DNA of 42,574 nucleotides from JANNRR01 sp031401675. GTDB taxonomy: Bacteria; Pseudomonadota; Alphaproteobacteria; Rhodobacterales; Rhodobacteraceae. Position 1 is the stretch's first letter, and every line of letters begins with the position of its first letter. The notes beneath the pieces are model-generated. The model was not told where the DNA came from and made no database searches. It was given only the letters and a program-made list of their open reading frames with translations. Where the stretch lies: contig JANNRR010000187.1 of the NCBI GenBank assembly GCA_031401675.1, positions 1 through 42,574 on the forward strand, read 5' to 3'. The position numbers and the translations under genes are program-made. This document shows, piece by piece, positions 7,346 through 16,218 of this stretch.

Positions 7346-10120
7346 CTATTCGAACGCATAGGCGAACCCGGCATCGCTGCCGGTCACCGTCACCCGGGTC
7401 AGGACCGCGCCTTCCAGCTTGCGGTTCAACACCTGGCGGCTCAGTTCGGGTAACAGCGTGTTGGTCAGGATCGCATCGACCATCCGCCCGCCGGATTCGA
7501 TTTCGATGCAGCGGGCCTTGATCGTCTCCATCACGCCTTCGCCCAGCACCAGTTCGGCGCCATGCCCCGCTTCCAGCCGCCGCGCGATGCCGCGCAGCTT
7601 TTGATTGGCAATAGCCTCGATCATCGCATCCGAAAGCGGATAGTACGGAATGGTGACGACGCGGCCCAGAAGGGCGGCGGGAAACACCTTCAGCAGCGGC
7701 GCACGCAGCGCGGTTCCCAGTTCCTCCAGATCGGCGGCCTTCTTGCCATTGTCGGTCCGGTCCATGATCTCTTCCGACCCGACGTTGGAGGTCAAGAGGA
7801 TCAGCGTGTTCTTGAAATCGATCCGCCGTCCCTCGCTGTCGTCCATCATGCCCTTGTCGAACACCTGAAAGAAGATCTCGTGCACATCGGGATGCGCCTT
7901 TTCCACCTCGTCCAGCAGGATCACCGAATAGGGGCGGCGGCGGACCGCTTCGGTCAGGATGCCGCCCTTGCCATAGCCGACATAGCCGGGTGGCGCGCCT
8001 TTCAGGGTTGAAACGGTGTGCGCCTCCTGAAACTCGCTCATGTTGATCGAGATCAGGTTCTGCTCGCCGCCATACAGGGTTTCGGCCAGGGCAAGCGCGG
8101 TTTCGGTCTTGCCGACGCCCGAAGGGCCGCACAGCATGAAGACACCGATCGGTTTTTCCGGTGCACCCAACCCCGCGTAGCTGGTCTGGATGCGGTTGGC
8201 GATCTGGCTCATGGCATGGTCCTGCCCGACCACCCGGTCCGACAATATACCGGCCAATGCCAGCGCCCGCTCGGTCTGGCTGGCCAGCATCCGGCCCATC
8301 GGAATCCCGGTCCAGTCCTGCACCACGGACCCCACGGCGTTGCGGTCGACCGAGGGCAGGATCAGCGGACGCTCGCCCTGCATCTCGGCCAGCTTCGCCA
8401 TCTGCGCCCTGAGCGTGGTCAGCAACGCGGCCCGTTCCTCTGGCGACAGGGTGGCAGGAACCGCGGCCTGCGCCCCGCCTTCGGCAGCCATGTTAGCTTC
8501 CGGGGCCGTGTGGGGCTCGGCAATTGCCGCAGCTTCGGCGGCGGCCGGTTCGGTATCGCCGACTGTTCCGGTCGCATCCAGCGCCGCGCCGGTGTTGCGC
8601 AGCTTGGCCCGCAGGTCCAGCACCTCTTCGACCAGCAGCTTTTCCGCGTCCCAGCGGGCTTTGGCGGCGGCGAGTTCCTCGGCGGCCTTCGCCAGCCCGG
8701 CCTCGACATCCGACTTGCGCTCTCCGACGTCGATACCGATGGCTTCCTCGCGCTCGATGATGCCCTGTTCGACCAGCAGCGCGCCCTGCCGCCGCTCGAT
8801 ATCCTCGACTTCTGCCGGGGTGGCATGTTGCGACACTGCGACACGGGCGCAGGAGGTGTCCAGCAGACTGATCGCCTTGTCAGGAAGCTGGCGCGAAGGA
8901 ATGTAGCGGTGCGACAGCGCCACCGCCGCCTCGATCGCCTCATCTAGGATCTCGACCTTGTGGTGCTTTTCCAGCACCCCGGCGATGCCGCGTAGCATCT
9001 GCACAGCCGCTTTTTCCCCGGGTTCCTCGATCTTGACCACCTGGAAGCGGCGGGTCAGGGCCGGGTCCTTTTCGATATGTTCCTTGTATTCCGACCAGGT
9101 GGTGGCGGCGACAGTCCGCAACTCGCCGCGCGCCAGCGCCGGTTTCAGCAGGTTGGCGGCATCGCCGGTGCCCGCCGAACCGCCGGCTCCGATCAGGGTG
9201 TGGGCCTCGTCGATAAAGAGGATGATCGGCTTTTCCGACGACTGCACCTCGTCGATCACCCCCTTCAGCCGCTTTTCGAACTCGCCCTTCACCGAAGCGC
9301 CAGCCTGCATCAGCCCGATGTCGAGCATGTGCAGTTCCACCGCCCGCAACTGTGGCGGCACGTCGCCGCGCGCCAGTCGCAGCGCGAAACCTTCGACCAC
9401 CGCCGTCTTGCCCACGCCCGCCTCGCCGGTCAGAATCGGGTTGTTCTGGCGGCGCCGCATCAGGATGTCGATGATCTGCCGGATCTCGGGGTCGCGCCCG
9501 ATCACCGGGTCGATCTTGCCCGCCCGCGCCCGCTCGGTCAGGTTCGTGGCATACTGCGCCAGCGCCGACTGCCCGCCCGGCCTTTGCTTCGGTTTATCCT
9601 CTGTTGCGGCGACCGGTTCGCCGCCTTCGACCGATTCCGCCAGCAGATCCGCCAATTGTGCCGACATCGAGGTTACCTCGATCTTGTCGAACTCCAGCGA
9701 GATCTTGTACAGCAGCCCCTCCAGCACCGGCACCTTCAGCGCGCCAAGCAGCACATAGGCTGACCGCACCTGATCCTGACCGAATTCCAGGCTGCCAAAA
9801 GTCCAACCTTCCCGGATCGCGTGGAACACGTGGTCGGAAAAGTCGGTGACCGAACTGGCGCCATGCGGCAGAGCGTCGATGGCGCGGATCAGGTCGGCCT
9901 GCATCTTCGCCGCGTCGATCCCGGCGGCCTTGCACAGAATCTCGAAATCCGAACGCGGGGAATCGTACAAGGCCTCGATGAAGTGCACCAGTTCGATATA
10001 GGGGTTGCCGCGCCCCTTGGCGGCCTGGCTCGCAGTGGACAATGCCTTGAAACACAACGGATTCAGTTTACCGACAAGCTCTTTGCGCTTCATCGTCTCG
10101 TTGCTGCCGCGTTGGGCCAT
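7346..10120 (-). CDS. clpV: T6SS sheath-disassembly ATPase ClpV (TssH)
   Basis: 924 residues from the ATG at 10120, a full-length ClpB/Hsp100-type AAA+ protein. An N-domain (KLNPLCFKALSTASQAAKGRGNP) binds contracted TssC sheath in this family. AAA1 has Walker A GEAGVGKTA (232-240) and Walker B IILFIDEAH (299-307). The middle region (about 440-570) is coiled with an Ala/Glu-rich insertion. AAA2 has Walker A GPSGVGKT (665-672), Walker B VILLDEVEKAH (733-743) and the pore-loop segment GAPPGYVGYG. The enzyme uses ATP to pull contracted TssB/TssC sheaths apart for recycling in the cytoplasm. The frame extends upstream to 10210, but homology and an AAAGGG stretch favour the ATG at 10120; an internal ATG at 10093 (MKRKELVGK) is a reasonable alternative. 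It is divergent from ppkA across a 143-base gap. Confidence 0.96.
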   Translation of the reverse strand: MAQRGSNETMKRKELVGKLNPLCFKALSTASQAAKGRGNPYIELVHFIEALYDSPRSDFEILCKAAGIDAAKMQADLIRAIDALPHGASSVTDFSDHVFHAIREGWTFGSLEFGQDQVRSAYVLLGALKVPVLEGLLYKISLEFDKIEVTSMSAQLADLLAESVEGGEPVAATEDKPKQRPGGQSALAQYATNLTERARAGKIDPVIGRDPEIRQIIDILMRRRQNNPILTGEAGVGKTAVVEGFALRLARGDVPPQLRAVELHMLDIGLMQAGASVKGEFEKRLKGVIDEVQSSEKPIILFIDEAHTLIGAGGSAGTGDAANLLKPALARGELRTVAATTWSEYKEHIEKDPALTRRFQVVKIEEPGEKAAVQMLRGIAGVLEKHHKVEILDEAIEAAVALSHRYIPSRQLPDKAISLLDTSCARVAVSQHATPAEVEDIERRQGALLVEQGIIEREEAIGIDVGERKSDVEAGLAKAAEELAAAKARWDAEKLLVEEVLDLRAKLRNTGAALDATGTVGDTEPAAAEAAAIAEPHTAPEANMAAEGGAQAAVPATLSPEERAALLTTLRAQMAKLAEMQGERPLILPSVDRNAVGSVVQDWTGIPMGRMLASQTERALALAGILSDRVVGQDHAMSQIANRIQTSYAGLGAPEKPIGVFMLCGPSGVGKTETALALAETLYGGEQNLISINMSEFQEAHTVSTLKGAPPGYVGYGKGGILTEAVRRRPYSVILLDEVEKAHPDVHEIFFQVFDKGMMDDSEGRRIDFKNTLILLTSNVGSEEIMDRTDNGKKAADLEELGTALRAPLLKVFPAALLGRVVTIPYYPLSDAMIEAIANQKLRGIARRLEAGHGAELVLGEGVMETIKARCIEIESGGRMVDAILTNTLLPELSRQVLNRKLEGAVLTRVTVTGSDAGFAYAFE

Positions 10121-10174
10121 AATGGGCACCCTTTGGTGTTGAATGTGAGTGCTTGCCGTCCGCGAAGGAAAAAA

Positions 10175-10189
10175 GGCAGACAGCTTGCG
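10175..10189 (+). promoter_or_regulatory. Weak sigma-54-like -24/-12 element upstream of ppkA
   Basis: GGCAGA at 10175-10180 and TTGCG at 10185-10189 place GG and GC exactly ten bases apart, as required for an RpoN promoter. Compared with TGGCACG-N4-TTGCA it keeps GGCA and TTGC but loses the other positions. The start would fall near 10200, giving a leader of about 64 bases before ppkA. It is the weakest of three such sites in the island. Confidence 0.3.
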
Positions 10190-10263
10190 TACAGTCAGTC
10201 TATTCTGCAATTTCGACTAAAGCGAACGTTTTGCGCGCCCCCACGACCTGCCGGAGCAAACCC

Positions 10264-12375
10264 ATGATCGACCCGCTGCCAAGCGACATTTTCCGCCAGG
10301 GCCAGGTGCTGAACAACACCTATGAAATCGAGGGCGTGCTGGGGCGCGGCGGCACCGGCGAAGTCTATCGGGCTCGCAACACCATCAACAACCGGGTGGT
10401 GGCGATCAAGGCGCTGAACAGCCAGTTTTCCGGCAACGCAGACTATGTCGAACTGATGAAGCGCGAAGAGGAAATGCGCGACGTTCTGAACGACGCGGTG
10501 GTGCGCTACACCGAATGCTCACGGTCCGATCAGGGCCATGTGTTTCTGGTGATGGATTTCATCGACGGCCTGTCGATGAGCGACATCATGCTGCAACGCC
10601 GGATGGACCCGCGCGAGTTGATGATCGTGGCCCACCGGGTGGCCGAGGGGCTGGTGGCCGCCCATGCCCGCGGCATCGTTCACCGTGATCTGTCGCCCGA
10701 CAACGTGATTCTGCGCGGCGGCTCGCCGGAACGGGCGACGATCATCGATTTCGGTATCGCCAAGGATACCGCGACCGGGGCCAAGACCATCGTCGGCAAC
10801 GAGTTTGCCGGAAAATACGAATATGCGCCGCCGGAACAACTGGATGGCAAGGCCGAAAAGCGGTCGGATTTCTATGCGCTCGGGGCGACGCTCTTGGCCA
10901 GCTATCGCGGCCAGATTCCGTTTTCGGGCTCGACCCCGGGCGAGATCGTGCGCCGCAAGCAGGCAAAGCTGGACACCGAGGGCGTGCCCGAACCGCTGAA
11001 GGGGCTGATCGACTGGCTGACGGCCCCTGCCCTGTCCGACCGCCCGGCGCGGGCAGAGGATATCATCGAGCGGCTATCGCAGGGCCTGAAGCCGGTCACC
11101 GATCGCGGTCGGCGCAGCACGCCGCCGGCCAGCGGCAAATCCCAGGCCCCGCACCGCAGTGGCCTCGGCTGGCTGCTGCTGCCGGTTGCACTGATCGGGG
11201 CCGGCGCCGGGGCCTATTTCACCGGCCTCCTGGACGAAATTCTGCCGCCGAAACTGCCGCTGGCCGCACCTTACCAGTTGACGGCCAGCTTGAACCCCGA
11301 CGGCAGCGCCAACCTGTCCGGCCACGCGCCCGACCCGGAGACGGCAACCCTGATCCGCGAGGCGTTTGCCGCCACGACCGGAACCCTGCCAACCGCCGAA
11401 GCCCTGACCCTTGCGACCGGCCTGCCAATGGAAAACTGGCCGGTCGAGGTGATCGGCCTGCTGGAGGTCGTGCGCGAACTGGAGGACTGGACGCTTGTTG
11501 TCGAGGACAAGTCGGCAAAGATCGCGGGCGTGGCGCCGAACGCGGCGGCGGCGGCCCTGACCGAAGCCGCCGTTACCACCTGGAGCGCAGACTCCGGCAT
11601 CGCGCACACTCTGGATGTTACCATCGGCCCCCGCGTCCTGCCGCGCGAGGCGGTGGATCAGGTCACCCTGCCCTTTGCCGATTGCGGCCCGCTGAACCAG
11701 GAGACGCAGGCCGCCAGCTATGCGCTTGGTGAAACGGTAACCGTCACCGGCGATCTTACGTCGGTCGAGACCGGCGGCGCGTTGCAGGCGGCACTGGAAG
11801 CGGCAGTGGGCGCGCGCAAGGTGCGGGTCAACGGCACGGTCCTGAATACCGACCTGTGCCAGGTCCGAAAGGTGCTGCCGCCGCTGCCGTCCAACGCGCT
11901 GTCGATCTGGCTTGGATATGGCGACACCGATCTGCCGAACCTGACCGGAATCTATCATCAAGGCGAAAATCCGATCGTCGAAGTTCAGGCCCCGGCGGAT
12001 GTCGTCGATGGCTCCTTGTGGGTTTCGGTCGTGGACAACAGCGGCAAGGTCCTCAACGTTCTGCCTAACGCCAATCAAACCGAACATGCCCTGGTAAATG
12101 TCGGGATGGTCGAAGGCGGAGTGCGCAGAGTGCGGGTGCTGCATTCGACCACGCCGGTACCCGGGCGCGGACCGGTGCTGGCCATCGTCATCGAACCCGA
12201 ACTGTTCGGCAAATCGGAAGTCATTGCGATTCTGTCGAAAACGCCGTTGTTTGCCATCCGGCGGCCAAGGGATGAGTCGGTCGCGTCCTTCGCAGAAGCG
12301 CTGGCACAAATCGTCAAGGAAGAGCCCGGGAACATTCTGTCAATAGCGACGCGACTACTGGATTCCCGACCTTGA
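10264..12375 (+). CDS. ppkA: Membrane-anchored Ser/Thr protein kinase, PpkA-like
   Basis: 703 residues. The N-terminal kinase domain (about 18-275) has the glycine loop GRGGTGEV (27-34), the ATP-binding lysine in VAIKA (K49), the catalytic loop HRDLSPDNV (140-148) and DFG (162-164). A single transmembrane helix (about 300-322, GLGWLLLPVALIGAGAGAYF) is followed by an extracytoplasmic region of about 380 residues with two internally similar halves. In T6SSs with a threonine-phosphorylation pathway, PpkA phosphorylates the FHA protein to trigger assembly, and PppA reverses it; both partners are in this window. The periplasmic part is the presumed sensor. The start is the ATG at 10264 (MIDPLPSDIFRQG); an upstream in-frame extension to 10153 lacks a homologous sequence and overlaps the divergent promoter region. 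Confidence 0.88.
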   Translation: MIDPLPSDIFRQGQVLNNTYEIEGVLGRGGTGEVYRARNTINNRVVAIKALNSQFSGNADYVELMKREEEMRDVLNDAVVRYTECSRSDQGHVFLVMDFIDGLSMSDIMLQRRMDPRELMIVAHRVAEGLVAAHARGIVHRDLSPDNVILRGGSPERATIIDFGIAKDTATGAKTIVGNEFAGKYEYAPPEQLDGKAEKRSDFYALGATLLASYRGQIPFSGSTPGEIVRRKQAKLDTEGVPEPLKGLIDWLTAPALSDRPARAEDIIERLSQGLKPVTDRGRRSTPPASGKSQAPHRSGLGWLLLPVALIGAGAGAYFTGLLDEILPPKLPLAAPYQLTASLNPDGSANLSGHAPDPETATLIREAFAATTGTLPTAEALTLATGLPMENWPVEVIGLLEVVRELEDWTLVVEDKSAKIAGVAPNAAAAALTEAAVTTWSADSGIAHTLDVTIGPRVLPREAVDQVTLPFADCGPLNQETQAASYALGETVTVTGDLTSVETGGALQAALEAAVGARKVRVNGTVLNTDLCQVRKVLPPLPSNALSIWLGYGDTDLPNLTGIYHQGENPIVEVQAPADVVDGSLWVSVVDNSGKVLNVLPNANQTEHALVNVGMVEGGVRRVRVLHSTTPVPGRGPVLAIVIEPELFGKSEVIAILSKTPLFAIRRPRDESVASFAEALAQIVKEEPGNILSIATRLLDSRP

Positions 12376-12377
12376 CT

Positions 12378-12395
12378 TTGCAGCCCAAGCTGCAA
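12378..12395. repeat. Short hairpin after ppkA
   Basis: TTGCAGC (12378-12384) and GCTGCAA (12389-12395) form a perfect 7-bp stem with a 4-base loop just after the ppkA stop. No T-run follows, so it is not a standard intrinsic terminator, but it could attenuate read-through into tssA or protect the 3' end. Confidence 0.4.
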
Positions 12396-12421
12396 GACTC
12401 ACGGTATTGTGTTAGTGGTGT

Positions 12422-12437
12422 TGGGAAGTTTTTTGCA
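12422..12437 (+). promoter_or_regulatory. Sigma-54-like -24/-12 promoter candidate for tssA operon
   Basis: TGGGAAG (12422-12428), four bases, then TTGCA (12433-12437) matches the RpoN consensus TGGCACG-N4-TTGCA at 10 of 12 positions with the required ten bases between GG and GC. Transcription would start near 12448, only about 10 bases before the tssA ATG. That leaves a very short leader and is a point against it. Confidence 0.4.
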
Positions 12438-12457
12438 GCAAAGGCCGTGAACAGCTG

Positions 12458-13591
12458 ATGGAACTTGATGCGTTCCTCGCTCCGGTGGACGGTGGCAATC
12501 CTTCGGGTGTCGAGCTTCGGAATGATGGGCGGTTTCACGCGATCGAGCGGCTGATGGAGCCGGCGACGCGGGCCCTGCGCATGGAGAATGTAAAGGGCGG
12601 CGGCACCGGGTCGGTGGCTGTGGAATGGGCCGAGGTCCTGAACTTGAGCGCCGAACTGGCGCAGACCGGGCGCGACCTGCGGCTATTGGTGATCGTGGTG
12701 CGGGCCCTGACCAATTCCCAGGGCTTTCCCGGGCTGGCGGATGGACTGGCGCTGCTGACACGGACGGTCGAGCAATACTGGGATACCGTGCATCCGGAAC
12801 TGCGCCCCAGCCCGTCGGTGGCCGAAGCGGCGATCCGCCGGACCAATGCTCTGTATCAGATGCAGAACCCCGACACCGGTGTGTTGGGGGATCTGGAATT
12901 CACCACCATTTTCAGCCCGCGCGGCCTTGGTGTCGTGACCGGTGGCGATCTGGCGATGGCCTCGCTGAACGCCAACGCGCATGTGGTCGAGGCTTTCAAG
13001 GGACTGAGCAGCACGGAACAGGCCAGCATGATCGCCGCCCACGAGGCGCGCGCGATCCGCGTGATCACCGCGTGCCGCGATCAGGCCGACAAGCAGGCCG
13101 AAGCGATGACCGACCTCAAGGCGTCGGTTGAGGCCAGCCGCGCCGCGCTGGCGGGGCTGGAGGCAGCCCTCACGGAACGGGTCGGTGAAAACGGCGTGGG
13201 GGTCAAGTTCAAGGACATCGACAAGTTCCTGAGCCGCGTCCTGGCGACGTTGAACTCGGTACAGGGCACGGCTCCCGCCCAGGAAGGTGCTGCAATGGCA
13301 GAAACGGCTCCGCTTCTGAACGGCGGCTCGGGTGGTGGTTCCGGCAGTGGGGCTGCCGCTGCGGGTGCCGCGATCCCCGGCCGGGTCAACAACCGCAGCG
13401 ACGTCGAAAAGCTGCTGGATCTGATCATCGACTATTATCAGCGCACCGAACCCTCCAGCCCGATGCCGCATCTGGCGCAGCGGATGCGCAAGATGGTGCC
13501 CATGAGCTTCCTGCAACTGATGGAAGAAATGGCACCCAGCGGGATCAAGGAGTTCAAGACTGTTGCCGGCGTGCCGGATGAGAAGAAATAG
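12458..13591 (+). CDS. tssA: T6SS protein TssA (ImpA N-terminal domain)
   Basis: 377 residues. The N-terminal half is the ImpA/TssA domain: FLAPVDGGNPSGVELRND (6-23), EWAEVLNLSAELAQTGRDLRLLV, and a helical core with YWDTVHPELRPSPSV, a motif shared across TssA proteins. A flexible Gly/Ser/Ala linker (about 287-306) precedes a C-terminal helical part (DVEKLLDLIIDYYQRTEPSSPMP) typical of the shorter TssA class. TssA primes baseplate and sheath assembly and caps the growing tail. It is the first gene of the tssABC block, 82 bases after ppkA. The start is fixed by homology; the ribosome binding site is weak. Confidence 0.93.
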   Translation: MELDAFLAPVDGGNPSGVELRNDGRFHAIERLMEPATRALRMENVKGGGTGSVAVEWAEVLNLSAELAQTGRDLRLLVIVVRALTNSQGFPGLADGLALLTRTVEQYWDTVHPELRPSPSVAEAAIRRTNALYQMQNPDTGVLGDLEFTTIFSPRGLGVVTGGDLAMASLNANAHVVEAFKGLSSTEQASMIAAHEARAIRVITACRDQADKQAEAMTDLKASVEASRAALAGLEAALTERVGENGVGVKFKDIDKFLSRVLATLNSVQGTAPAQEGAAMAETAPLLNGGSGGGSGSGAAAAGAAIPGRVNNRSDVEKLLDLIIDYYQRTEPSSPMPHLAQRMRKMVPMSFLQLMEEMAPSGIKEFKTVAGVPDEKK

Positions 13592-13633
13592 GCCCGGTTG
13601 GGGCCATGATCGTGAACAGGAGAGGTCGGAAAG

Positions 13634-14155
13634 ATGAGTGAAAGCAAATCCAAAGTCATCGAACGCAACCGCGCGCCGCGGGTGCAGATTTCCTATGATG
13701 TCGAGCATTACGGCAGCCCGACCACGATCGAATTGCCATTCGTGATGGGGGTGATGGCCGATCTGGCGGGCAAGTCCGAAACCAAGGAGGCGATGAAGCC
13801 CCCGGCCGACCGCAGCTTTGTCGAGGTCGATGCCGGGCGGTTCGGCAAATACATGGAAGCGCTGGCGCCGCGGATCAAAGCCCGGGTGCCCAACAAGCTG
13901 CCCGGCAAGGACGGCGCGACCGATGAGGAGATGTTTGTCGATCTTTCGTTCAAGAACATGGGCGATTTCGCCCCCGACAAGGTCGCCGAACAGGTGCCCG
14001 CGCTGGCCGAATTGTTGAAAATGCGTCGTCAGCTTGAAGAATTGCTGGGCTATATGGATGGCAAGGTGAATGCCGAAAAGCGCATCGCGCAACTGTTGCA
14101 GAACGAGCCGCTGTTGGCACAAGTCGCCGATGAAGCGATGAAGAAGGAGGAATGA
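13634..14155 (+). CDS. tssB: T6SS sheath small subunit TssB (VipA)
   Basis: 173 residues, the usual TssB length. Recognised by RNRAPRVQISYDVEHYGSP at the N-terminus, ELPFVMGVMADLAGK, the VEVDAGRFGKYMEALAPRI segment and the C-terminal helix ELLKMRRQLEELLGYMDGK. TssB pairs with TssC to form the contractile sheath in the cytoplasm. An AGGAG-like site precedes the ATG at 13634. The stop overlaps the tssC start (ATGA at 14152), ensuring coupled synthesis of the two sheath partners. Confidence 0.96.
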   Translation: MSESKSKVIERNRAPRVQISYDVEHYGSPTTIELPFVMGVMADLAGKSETKEAMKPPADRSFVEVDAGRFGKYMEALAPRIKARVPNKLPGKDGATDEEMFVDLSFKNMGDFAPDKVAEQVPALAELLKMRRQLEELLGYMDGKVNAEKRIAQLLQNEPLLAQVADEAMKKEE

Positions 14156-15669
14156 GCATGGCGGAACAGGAAAAAACCGGCGCAGCCGGCGCGGCAGAAG
14201 CGCAATCCATCGATCTGGGCGAGTTTTCCGACCTTCTGGAAAAGGATTTCCGGGTCAAGGAGGACGAAGGTGCCAAGCTGCAGAAGCTGGTGCAGAACCT
14301 CGCCCTTGCTGCCACGGAACGCTCGGGCACGGCCGTCATCTCAGGCAATGCCGTCAAATCGATCAAAAGCCTGATCGCCGGCATCGACAGCCTGCTGACG
14401 ACGCAGATGAACGAGATCATGCATTGTCAGGAACTGCGCGATATCGAAGGCACCTGGCGCGGTCTGCACTATCTGGTCAACAACACCGAGACCGATCAGA
14501 AGCTGAAAATCCGGGTCGTCAACATCACCAAGGATCAGCTTGCCGACCAGCTGGAGGATTTCGAGGGCCAGATGTGGGACCAGTCCCCGGCCTTCAAGAA
14601 GCTGTACACCGAAGAATATTCGATGTTCGGCGGCGAACCCTACGGCGCGATCATCGGGGCCTACGAATTCAGCCACCACCCGCGCGACGTCAGCCTGCTG
14701 CGCAACATGTCGGGCATCTGCGCCTCGGCGCACGCGCCCTTCATTGCCGCCGCAGCGCCGCAACTGTTCCGGATGGAAAGCTGGCAGGAACTGCCCAACC
14801 CGCAGGATCTGCAGCAGATCGTCTCGTCGCCGTCCTATGCCAGCTGGCAATCGCTGCGCGAATCCGAGGATGCCCGCTACATCGGCCTGACCATGCCGCG
14901 GGTGCTGGCGCGGCTGCCCTACGGTGCCGCGACCACGCCGGTAAAGGGCTTCGCGTTCGAGGAACAGCTGGATGGCAAGCACGATCACTACGTCTGGATG
15001 AACGCGGCCTTTGCCATGGGGGTGAACATCAACCGCTCCCACAAGCTCTACGGCTGGGGCACCCAGATCCGCGGCGTGGAATCGGGCGGCACCGTCACCA
15101 ATCTGCCGGTCCACAGCTTCCCGACCGACGATGGCAGCGTGGCGATGAAATGCCCGACCGAGATTGCCATCGATGACCGGCGCGAGGCCGAACTGGCCAA
15201 GCTGGGCATGATGCCGATCCTGCACCGCAAGAATACCGACCTTGCCGCCTTCATCGGGGCGCACAGTCTGCAGGATGATGAAACCCGCGCCGGGAAACTG
15301 GTCGACCCCGATGCGCAGGCCAACGAACGGCTGTCGGCCAGCCTGCCCTATCTGTTCCCGGTCTGCCGGTTCGCGCATTATCTGAAGGCGATAGCGCGCG
15401 ACAAGGTCGGCACCTACAAGGAACGCGGCGACATGCAGAAATGGCTGACCGAATGGATCAACCGCTACGTTCTGGCCAACACGGCCATGGCGGATGACAA
15501 GGCCAAGGCCAAGCGGCCACTGGCCAAGGCCGAAGTTCAGGTGGATTCGGTCGAGGGCCGGCCGGGATACTACGCCGCGCGGTTCTACCTGCGGCCGCAC
15601 TACCAGCTGGAGGGGATCAACGCGAGCCTTCGGCTGGTGTCGGAACTACCTTCGGTCAAAGGAACATAA
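14152..15669 (+). CDS. tssC: T6SS sheath large subunit TssC (VipB)
   Basis: 505 residues, typical of TssC. Signature segments are RDIEGTWRGLHYLVNNTETD, FGGEPYGAIIGAYEFSHHPRD, LRNMSGICASAHAPFIAAAAP, the RLPYG motif, and WMNAAFAMGVNINRS. The C-terminus (YYAARFYLRPHYQLEGINASLRLVSELP) carries the conserved sheath end contacted by ClpV. With TssB it builds the contractile sheath that drives the Hcp-VgrG-PAAR needle. The start at 14152 overlaps the tssB stop; a second ATG two codons later (14158) is an equally usable start. Confidence 0.97.
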   Translation: MSMAEQEKTGAAGAAEAQSIDLGEFSDLLEKDFRVKEDEGAKLQKLVQNLALAATERSGTAVISGNAVKSIKSLIAGIDSLLTTQMNEIMHCQELRDIEGTWRGLHYLVNNTETDQKLKIRVVNITKDQLADQLEDFEGQMWDQSPAFKKLYTEEYSMFGGEPYGAIIGAYEFSHHPRDVSLLRNMSGICASAHAPFIAAAAPQLFRMESWQELPNPQDLQQIVSSPSYASWQSLRESEDARYIGLTMPRVLARLPYGAATTPVKGFAFEEQLDGKHDHYVWMNAAFAMGVNINRSHKLYGWGTQIRGVESGGTVTNLPVHSFPTDDGSVAMKCPTEIAIDDRREAELAKLGMMPILHRKNTDLAAFIGAHSLQDDETRAGKLVDPDAQANERLSASLPYLFPVCRFAHYLKAIARDKVGTYKERGDMQKWLTEWINRYVLANTAMADDKAKAKRPLAKAEVQVDSVEGRPGYYAARFYLRPHYQLEGINASLRLVSELPSVKGT

Positions 15670-15711
15670 AACAACACCACACCTACTGTTCAACCTCAAA
15701 AGGAGTTAATC

Positions 15712-16188
15712 ATGGCTGCTGGAATATTCATCAACATGGGCAACGGCATTAAGGGCGAAAGTGGCCAGGCAGGCCACATCGATGAAATCGTTGCCTCTTC
15801 GCTGCAATGGGGCGTCGGTCGCGGCGTGTCGGGCTTTGCCAATGGCTCGCGCGAAACCTCCTCGCCCAGCTTCAGCGAAATGGTCTTCACCAAGACGTTC
15901 GACCTAGCGTCCAATGACCTGTCCAAGGCCGCGTCCAACGCCACGAACTTTCCCGAGATCGTGATCACCCTGCGCAAGGAAACCGGCGGCGAAGGTCTGG
16001 ACTATCTGGTCTACACCCTGACCAACGTGCTGATCTCGGGCTATTCGGTTTCCTCGGGGGGGATGACCCCGTCAGAAAGCGTGTCGCTGAACTACACGAC
16101 GATCAAATCGACCTACAAGAAACTGGCGGACGATCATTCCGAAGCCGGCGAAAACGAGTTCGAATACGATTTGCGGGCGCAAACCTGA
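15712..16188 (+). CDS. hcp: Hcp tube protein (TssD)
   Basis: 158 residues, the normal Hcp size. Matches include GIFINMGNGIKGESGQAGHIDEI at the N-terminus, a GRGVSGFANGSRETSSPSFSEM beta region, VFTKTFDLASNDLSKAA, and the C-terminal SYSVSSGG/ESVSLNYTTIKSTY strands of the family. Hcp hexamers stack to form the secreted inner tube and can carry small effectors. A strong AAGGAG ribosome binding site lies 6 bases before the ATG, fitting the high output this protein needs. It follows tssC after 42 bases; no terminator is visible after it. Confidence 0.97.
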   Translation: MAAGIFINMGNGIKGESGQAGHIDEIVASSLQWGVGRGVSGFANGSRETSSPSFSEMVFTKTFDLASNDLSKAASNATNFPEIVITLRKETGGEGLDYLVYTLTNVLISGYSVSSGGMTPSESVSLNYTTIKSTYKKLADDHSEAGENEFEYDLRAQT

Positions 16189-16218
16189 GCGTAGCCCTGC
16201 GACAAGAAAGCCGCTGGA

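Noticed and set aside
12378..12395. Intrinsic terminator after ppkA
   Set aside because: The hairpin is perfect but is followed by GACTCACGG, not a T-run. It was kept only as a hairpin.
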